Assembly: GCA_029553165.1 (NCBI GenBank)
Contig: JAKPCT010000137.1
Span: forward strand, 1 to 39,938
DNA from: Bacillota bacterium
GTDB taxonomy: Bacteria; Bacillota; UBA4882; UBA8346
DNA: 39,938 nt
Direction: 5' to 3'
A program made the translations under genes and the position numbers. Of this stretch, positions 35,959 to 39,938 are shown one piece after another; within the stretch, counting starts at the first letter, position 1, and every line of letters begins with the position of its first letter. The notes beneath the pieces were generated by a model. It made no database searches. It was not told the DNA's origin and was given only the letters and a program-made list of their open reading frames with translations.

Positions 35959-36813
35959 TCAGCTGTTTTTTGAAACCTCTTGTTTCAGATATCGAGTCAG
36001 TGCATCCCGGTAATGGGGTAAAAGACTAAACCCGGCTTGTATTAGACTATTCTTTGACAGTCGTGAATTTTTCGGACGAACGGCCGGTGTAGGATAATCC
36101 TGCGAAGTAATTGGGATTATTTTAGTAGGACAACCTGATAAATTAATGATCTCTGTTGCAAACTGATACCAACTGCAAAAACCTTCGTTCGTCACATGGT
36201 AGATTCCATACTTATCGGTTACCACCAGATCCAGGATCAACTTTGCCAAATCATAGGCATAAGTAGGTGAACCAACTTGGTCATTAACAACTCTAATCTC
36301 CGGTTGTTTTTTGGCTAAGTTAAGAATCGTCTTCACAAAGTTATGACCATGATTGCCAAAGATCCACGATGCCCTGACAATAAAGAACCGGTCCAGATGC
36401 TTTTGAACTTCTAATTCCCCCTGATACTTTGTCAGACCATAATAATTAATTGGCGCCGGTTGACTGTCGATCTCAAATGGAGTATCACCGCTCCCGTCAA
36501 AAACATAGTCCGAACTGATATAGAGTAATTTGGCGTTAATTGTTTGACACGCCTGGGCCAAGTAAGCAGTTCCGTTGACATTGACCGCATAACATCGTTC
36601 TTTTTCGGTTTCGGCTTTATCAACGGCTGTGTAAGCAGCACAATGAATAACAATCTCCGGACGATAATTATTTACATAATCAAAAACCGCCGCCTGATCG
36701 GTAAGGTCAAAGTCATCCTGATCTACCCCTTGATATTGATGACCGGTAGTGGCTAACTGGATCATAACATCGCGGCCCAACTGGCCTTTTGCCCCTGTTA
36801 CCATTATTTTCAT
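35959..36813 (-). CDS. rfbD: dTDP-4-dehydrorhamnose reductase
   Basis: A 284-residue SDR that reduces dTDP-4-dehydro-L-rhamnose to dTDP-L-rhamnose with NAD(P)H, the last step of the pathway. TGAKGQLGRDV near the N-terminus binds the cofactor, YISSDYVFDG carries the catalytic serine/threonine region, and YYGLTKYQGE the tyrosine-lysine pair. Its length matches the family (about 285-300). It is the last gene of rfbACBD, 16 bases after rfbB, and the terminator at 35893 follows. Confidence 0.96.
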   Translation of the reverse strand: MKIMVTGAKGQLGRDVMIQLATTGHQYQGVDQDDFDLTDQAAVFDYVNNYRPEIVIHCAAYTAVDKAETEKERCYAVNVNGTAYLAQACQTINAKLLYISSDYVFDGSGDTPFEIDSQPAPINYYGLTKYQGELEVQKHLDRFFIVRASWIFGNHGHNFVKTILNLAKKQPEIRVVNDQVGSPTYAYDLAKLILDLVVTDKYGIYHVTNEGFCSWYQFATEIINLSGCPTKIIPITSQDYPTPAVRPKNSRLSKNSLIQAGFSLLPHYRDALTRYLKQEVSKNS

Positions 36814-36829
36814 TGTCTATCTCCTATGT

Positions 36830-37837
36830 TCATCTGTTGCCATACATTCTCTGATAATAACTCTGGTATTCACCCGACTTAATCCTCTCCCACCACTCGC
36901 GGTTTTCCAGATACCAGGTGATGGTTTCCCTAATCCCATCTTCAAATGCGATTTGCGGTTCCCAACCCAGCTTTTGCTTAATGTTGGACGCATCAATGGC
37001 ATAACGCCGATCATGCCCGGGACGGTCTTTAACATATTTAATTAAACTTTTGGGTTTGCCAAGTTCTTTTAAGATTAACTCGACAATTTCAATATTGGCC
37101 TTTTCGTTATTTCCCCCAACATTGTAGACTTCGCCCGGGGTACCTTGATGAAAGACCAGATCAATTGCCCGGCAATGGTCCCTTACATGCAGCCAATCAC
37201 GGACATTGAGCCCGTCTCCATAAACCGGAAGCTCCTTCCCCTCAAGGGCATTGGAGATCATCAACGGAATCAGTTTCTCCGGAAATTGATACGGCCCATA
37301 ATTATTGGAGCAACGGGTAATCATTACCGGTAAATTAAAAGTATGATAAGCTGCCCTTACTAGTAAATCCGCACTCGCTTTACTGGCCGAATAAGGACTG
37401 TTTGGAGCCAGCGGAGTCTCTTCGGTAAAATAACCGGTAGCACCGAGACTGCCATAAACTTCATCAGTTGAAATCTGTAAATACCGTTTCACATTATACT
37501 TGCGGGTCAGATCCAATAAAACCTGGGTTCCTAAAATATTAGTGGTAACAAAAATATCAGGTTGTTCAATACTTCGATCCACATGTGACTCCGCCGCTAA
37601 ATGAATCACTCCGTCAAGCCCTTCCGCAAAGATCGATTCGACCAACTCTCTGTCAGTAATATCTCCTTTGACAAAACGATAATTGGCATTCTGCTCCAAA
37701 CCGCGAAGGTTCTCCAAATTACCGGCATATGTAAGCTTGTCCAAGTTGATCAGAGTATAATCAGGATAAACTTCACTTAAATAATATAAAAGATTACTTC
37801 CGATAAAACCGGCGCCGCCTGTAACTAGAATCTTCAT
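36830..37837 (-). CDS. rfbB: dTDP-glucose 4,6-dehydratase
   Basis: A 335-residue NAD-dependent dehydratase that converts dTDP-glucose to the 4-keto-6-deoxy sugar. TGGAGFIGSNLLYYL is at the N-terminus; LQISTDEVYGSLG contains the catalytic T-D-E triad; YSASKASADLLVRA holds the tyrosine and lysine; RCSNNYGPYQFPEKLIP binds substrate. All are intact and the length is usual. It is the third gene of the rfbACBD unit, 2 bases after rfbC, so translation is probably coupled. Confidence 0.97.
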   Translation of the reverse strand: MKILVTGGAGFIGSNLLYYLSEVYPDYTLINLDKLTYAGNLENLRGLEQNANYRFVKGDITDRELVESIFAEGLDGVIHLAAESHVDRSIEQPDIFVTTNILGTQVLLDLTRKYNVKRYLQISTDEVYGSLGATGYFTEETPLAPNSPYSASKASADLLVRAAYHTFNLPVMITRCSNNYGPYQFPEKLIPLMISNALEGKELPVYGDGLNVRDWLHVRDHCRAIDLVFHQGTPGEVYNVGGNNEKANIEIVELILKELGKPKSLIKYVKDRPGHDRRYAIDASNIKQKLGWEPQIAFEDGIRETITWYLENREWWERIKSGEYQSYYQRMYGNR

Positions 37838-37839
37838 TA

Positions 37840-38403
37840 TTAACCCTCCTGCAAATAAATGAAATTATGATCACTGTCTTTTAATAAGGGGGCAGTCAAA
37901 TCTTTCTCTGAAAGCACCGGATCTTTGATCCCCCAATCGATCCCAATATCAGGGTCATCATACCGGATACTGCGATCACATTCAGGAGCATAATATTCAT
38001 CCACTTTATATTGGACTTCAACATTATCAACCAGAGTCACAAACCCGTGAGCAAACCCCTTAGGAATAAACAGCTGCCGTTTATTCTCCGCTGACAGTTC
38101 GATTCCGACCCACATTCGATAAGTGGGCGATCCTTGCCGCAGATCCACGGCTACATCAAAAATGGCCCCACGGGTACAACGCACCAATTTACTTTGTGAC
38201 TTGGGGTTCTTCTGAAAATGCAACCCCCGGAGTGTCCCTTTGCACAACGAAAACGAATGATTATCCTGGACAAAGTCAACGTCAATCTTGAACTGCTCCA
38301 GCTTTAACTTTGAATAGGTTTCCATAAACCAGCCCCGTTTATCCCCAAAGACCTGGGGCTCAATGACATAAACATCGTTGATGGATGTTGGGATAACTTT
38401 CAT
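37840..38403 (-). CDS. rfbC: dTDP-4-dehydrorhamnose 3,5-epimerase
   Basis: A 187-residue cupin-fold epimerase that inverts C3 and C5 of the 4-keto-6-deoxy sugar. RGWFMETYSK, QDNHSFSLCKGTLRGLHFQ with the catalytic histidine in GLHFQ, and KGFAHGFVTL with the second conserved histidine are present, as is the active-site tyrosine region VDEYYAPECDRSIRY. It lies 51 bases after rfbA. Confidence 0.96.
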   Translation of the reverse strand: MKVIPTSINDVYVIEPQVFGDKRGWFMETYSKLKLEQFKIDVDFVQDNHSFSLCKGTLRGLHFQKNPKSQSKLVRCTRGAIFDVAVDLRQGSPTYRMWVGIELSAENKRQLFIPKGFAHGFVTLVDNVEVQYKVDEYYAPECDRSIRYDDPDIGIDWGIKDPVLSEKDLTAPLLKDSDHNFIYLQEG

Positions 38404-38454
38404 AATTACTCCTTTTTCTCATTCAACTATTAATCATAAAGCCAACCTACCTAA

Positions 38455-39351
38455 TTATAACAGATATCTGATTCGGTTTTCAGCAACTTTTTTCAGGTGT
38501 AAACCATACGGAGAATTACCATAACGGCTGGCAATCTCCACTAACATTTTGTTATCAATCCATCCTTGGGTATACGCAATCTCTTCCGGCGCGGAAATCT
38601 TGATACCCTGTCTTTTTTCAATGGTCTTCACAAATTCCGCCGCATCTAACAGACTGTCAACTGTTCCCGTATCCAACCAGGCAAAACCACGGCCTAATAA
38701 TTTAACATCCAAGTCTCCCTGTTCAAGGTAGACACGGTTTAAATCGGTGATCTCCAGTTCACCCCGGTGGCTTGGTTTTAAAGATTTAGCATATTGAGCA
38801 ACTCGGTTATCATAAAAATAGAGCCCGGTAACCGCATAGTTTGACTTCGGTTGTTTTGGTTTTTCTTCAATTGACAGTACCTTACCATTCTCATCGAATT
38901 CAACAACCCCAAAACGCTCCGGATCATTTACATAATACCCAAAGACGGTTGCTCTTCCTTGATTAGCCACTGCTTCGCCTAACAGTTTGCTCAAACCATT
39001 CCCATAAAAGATGTTATCCCCCAGAATCATTGCGCAGTTATTACCGGCAATAAACTCTTCGCCAATAATAAACGCCTGGGCTAAACCATCCGGCGATGGT
39101 TGTACGGCATAACTTAATTCAATTCCAAACTGACTGCCGTCACCCAATAGTCTTTTAAAATTATTAAGGTCATCAGGGGTAGAAATTATTAAAATCTCCC
39201 GAATCCCTGCTAACATTAAAACCGAAAGCGGGTAGTAGATCATCGGTTTGTCGTAAATTGGGAGCAACTGTTTACTGGTCACCATTGTTAATGGATAAAG
39301 CCTGGTCCCCGAACCTCCAGCGAGAATAATTCCTTTAGTTTTTATCGCCAT
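38455..39351 (-). CDS. rfbA: Glucose-1-phosphate thymidylyltransferase
   Basis: A 298-residue nucleotidyltransferase that makes dTDP-glucose, the first step toward dTDP-rhamnose. [13 protein letters not shown] binds d[21 protein letters not shown] and [10 protein letters not shown] contain conserved active-site residues, and [20 protein letters not shown] follows. I chose ATG 39351, which has GAGG 7 bases upstream; a GTG at 39357 would add two residues. The preceding gene, a GT2 enzyme, ends only 20 bases upstream, so the rfb unit may continue from genes beyond the right edge. Confidence 0.96.
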   Translation of the reverse strand: MAIKTKGIILAGGSGTRLYPLTMVTSKQLLPIYDKPMIYYPLSVLMLAGIREILIISTPDDLNNFKRLLGDGSQFGIELSYAVQPSPDGLAQAFIIGEEFIAGNNCAMILGDNIFYGNGLSKLLGEAVANQGRATVFGYYVNDPERFGVVEFDENGKVLSIEEKPKQPKSNYAVTGLYFYDNRVAQYAKSLKPSHRGELEITDLNRVYLEQGDLDVKLLGRGFAWLDTGTVDSLLDAAEFVKTIEKRQGIKISAPEEIAYTQGWIDNKMLVEIASRYGNSPYGLHLKKVAENRIRYLL

Positions 39352-39371
39352 CTTCACACCTCAACCCATCT

Positions 39372-39938
39372 CTAATTATTGTTCCAGTAATTACGGTTCA
39401 TACTTAGATGTTTTTTTATTTTCGAAGGAATATGCTTCTCCATCTTCCCTAATTTATAAGCAGTTAATTTTAAAAAAGAACGTAGCAAAGCTGAAGGAAT
39501 TAACCAAAAAGCCTTCCGTAAGAGGTATTTAATTTCTGAAATAACAAACCTTTTTCCTTCTCCGCCTGCTGTTCCAAAGTGTTGTTGAATCCAGTTTTCG
39601 CGGTTATGCAAAACACCAATGTCAAAATAACGCCGGAATTCACTAACATAAGAATAATGGTGCGAATGATAAACCTTTGCCTCAGCGCAATAAGCAACTT
39701 TCCATCCGGCAAGGACCATTTTAGCCGCAACATAAGTATCCTCACCAAAAATTATATTGTTAGGAAATCCCCCAACTTCCATTAATGCTTGTCGACGATA
39801 AGCCGCAAATGAATTGGAACAAAAAACCGTTTTAATACCTAGCTTGGGAATATCATCTACTGATTTGGTAATGCTTTTGTCAGGATAATTAAATAATCGG
39901 GCATGGGCCTCAATCGGCCTGGCATTTTGATGTGGCAA
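39372..39938 (-). CDS. Glycosyltransferase family 2, rhamnosyltransferase-like, partial
   Basis: The gene is cut by the right edge; 188 C-terminal residues are visible and the reading frame is open to the last base. The fragment contains FCSNSFAAYRRQALMEVGGF and IFGEDTYVAAKMVLAGWK, the acceptor-side motifs (ED..V..K) of GT2 enzymes, and YHSHHYSYVSEFRRYFDIG, typical of RfbF/rhamnosyltransferase-like proteins. It ends in a basic, partly hydrophobic tail. With the rfb genes directly downstream it is likely to use dTDP-L-rhamnose, which is inference from context. The apparent first codon, TTG, is just the window edge. Confidence 0.87.
   Translation of the reverse strand: MPHQNARPIEAHARLFNYPDKSITKSVDDIPKLGIKTVFCSNSFAAYRRQALMEVGGFPNNIIFGEDTYVAAKMVLAGWKVAYCAEAKVYHSHHYSYVSEFRRYFDIGVLHNRENWIQQHFGTAGGEGKRFVISEIKYLLRKAFWLIPSALLRSFLKLTAYKLGKMEKHIPSKIKKHLSMNRNYWNNN

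Overview
The window looks like chromosomal DNA of an endospore-forming Bacillota with a diderm-type envelope. Evidence for sporulation is the N-terminal part of SpoIIIAA at the left edge, followed upstream by a CD1247-family gene, efp and a PapA-type aminopeptidase, a gene order known from spore-forming Firmicutes. Evidence for an outer membrane is a Wza-like export protein and a Wzi-like predicted beta-barrel with a C-terminal phenylalanine. A lineage such as Limnochordia/Hydrogenispora, Halanaerobiia or Negativicutes would fit; I cannot decide from sequence alone.

Layout, left to right (almost everything is on the minus strand, so transcription runs right to left). 1-3023: spoIIIAA (partial), a zinc-ribbon CD1247-family gene, efp and papA, with two clear Rho-independent terminators. 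3046-5239: four small accessory genes (secreted protein, zinc-ribbon protein, unknown protein, GNAT acetyltransferase) lying between papA and aroQ. 5316-8571: a tight shikimate operon aroC-aroK-aroB-aroQ. 8717-10967: ATP sulfurylase followed by a mannose-1-phosphate guanylyltransferase. 11186-13819: an AT-rich plus-strand pair, a membrane-anchored protein and a modular class-3 lipase, the only plus-strand genes and probably acquired. 13829-39938: a large exopolysaccharide/capsule locus.

The polysaccharide locus can be read as a nearly complete Wzx/Wzy pathway. Precursor supply: dTDP-L-rhamnose (rfbA, C, B, D), UDP-ManNAc (wecB), GDP-mannose (phosphohexomutase plus two guanylyltransferases), UDP-glucuronate and its 4-epimer (ugd plus epimerase), and a second GalE-like epimerase. 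Assembly: a polyprenyl-phosphate sugar transferase starts the repeat unit, two GT4 enzymes and a GT2 rhamnosyltransferase-like enzyme (cut by the right edge) extend it, a pyruvyl transferase and an FrhB-like iron-sulfur protein probably decorate it. A Wzx-type flippase, an O-antigen-ligase/Wzy-type polymerase, a Wzz-type chain-length protein with a separate BY-kinase, a PHP-type tyrosine phosphatase, a Wza-like exporter and a Wzi-like protein cover flipping, polymerisation, control and export. Terminators after rfbD and after the phosphohexomutase divide the locus into at least three transcription units.

Most unusual items: the Wza-like protein carries an apparently nested duplication of its export domain (two copies of the N-terminal half followed by two copies of the C-terminal half); the lipase and membrane-protein pair; the FrhB-like/pyruvyl-transferase pair; the sat-guanylyltransferase pairing, in which the guanylyltransferase has lost a motif histidine; and the coexistence of sporulation genes with proteobacterial-style capsule export. 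No tRNA, rRNA, CRISPR array or insertion sequence was seen, and no gene-free stretch exceeds 300 bases.
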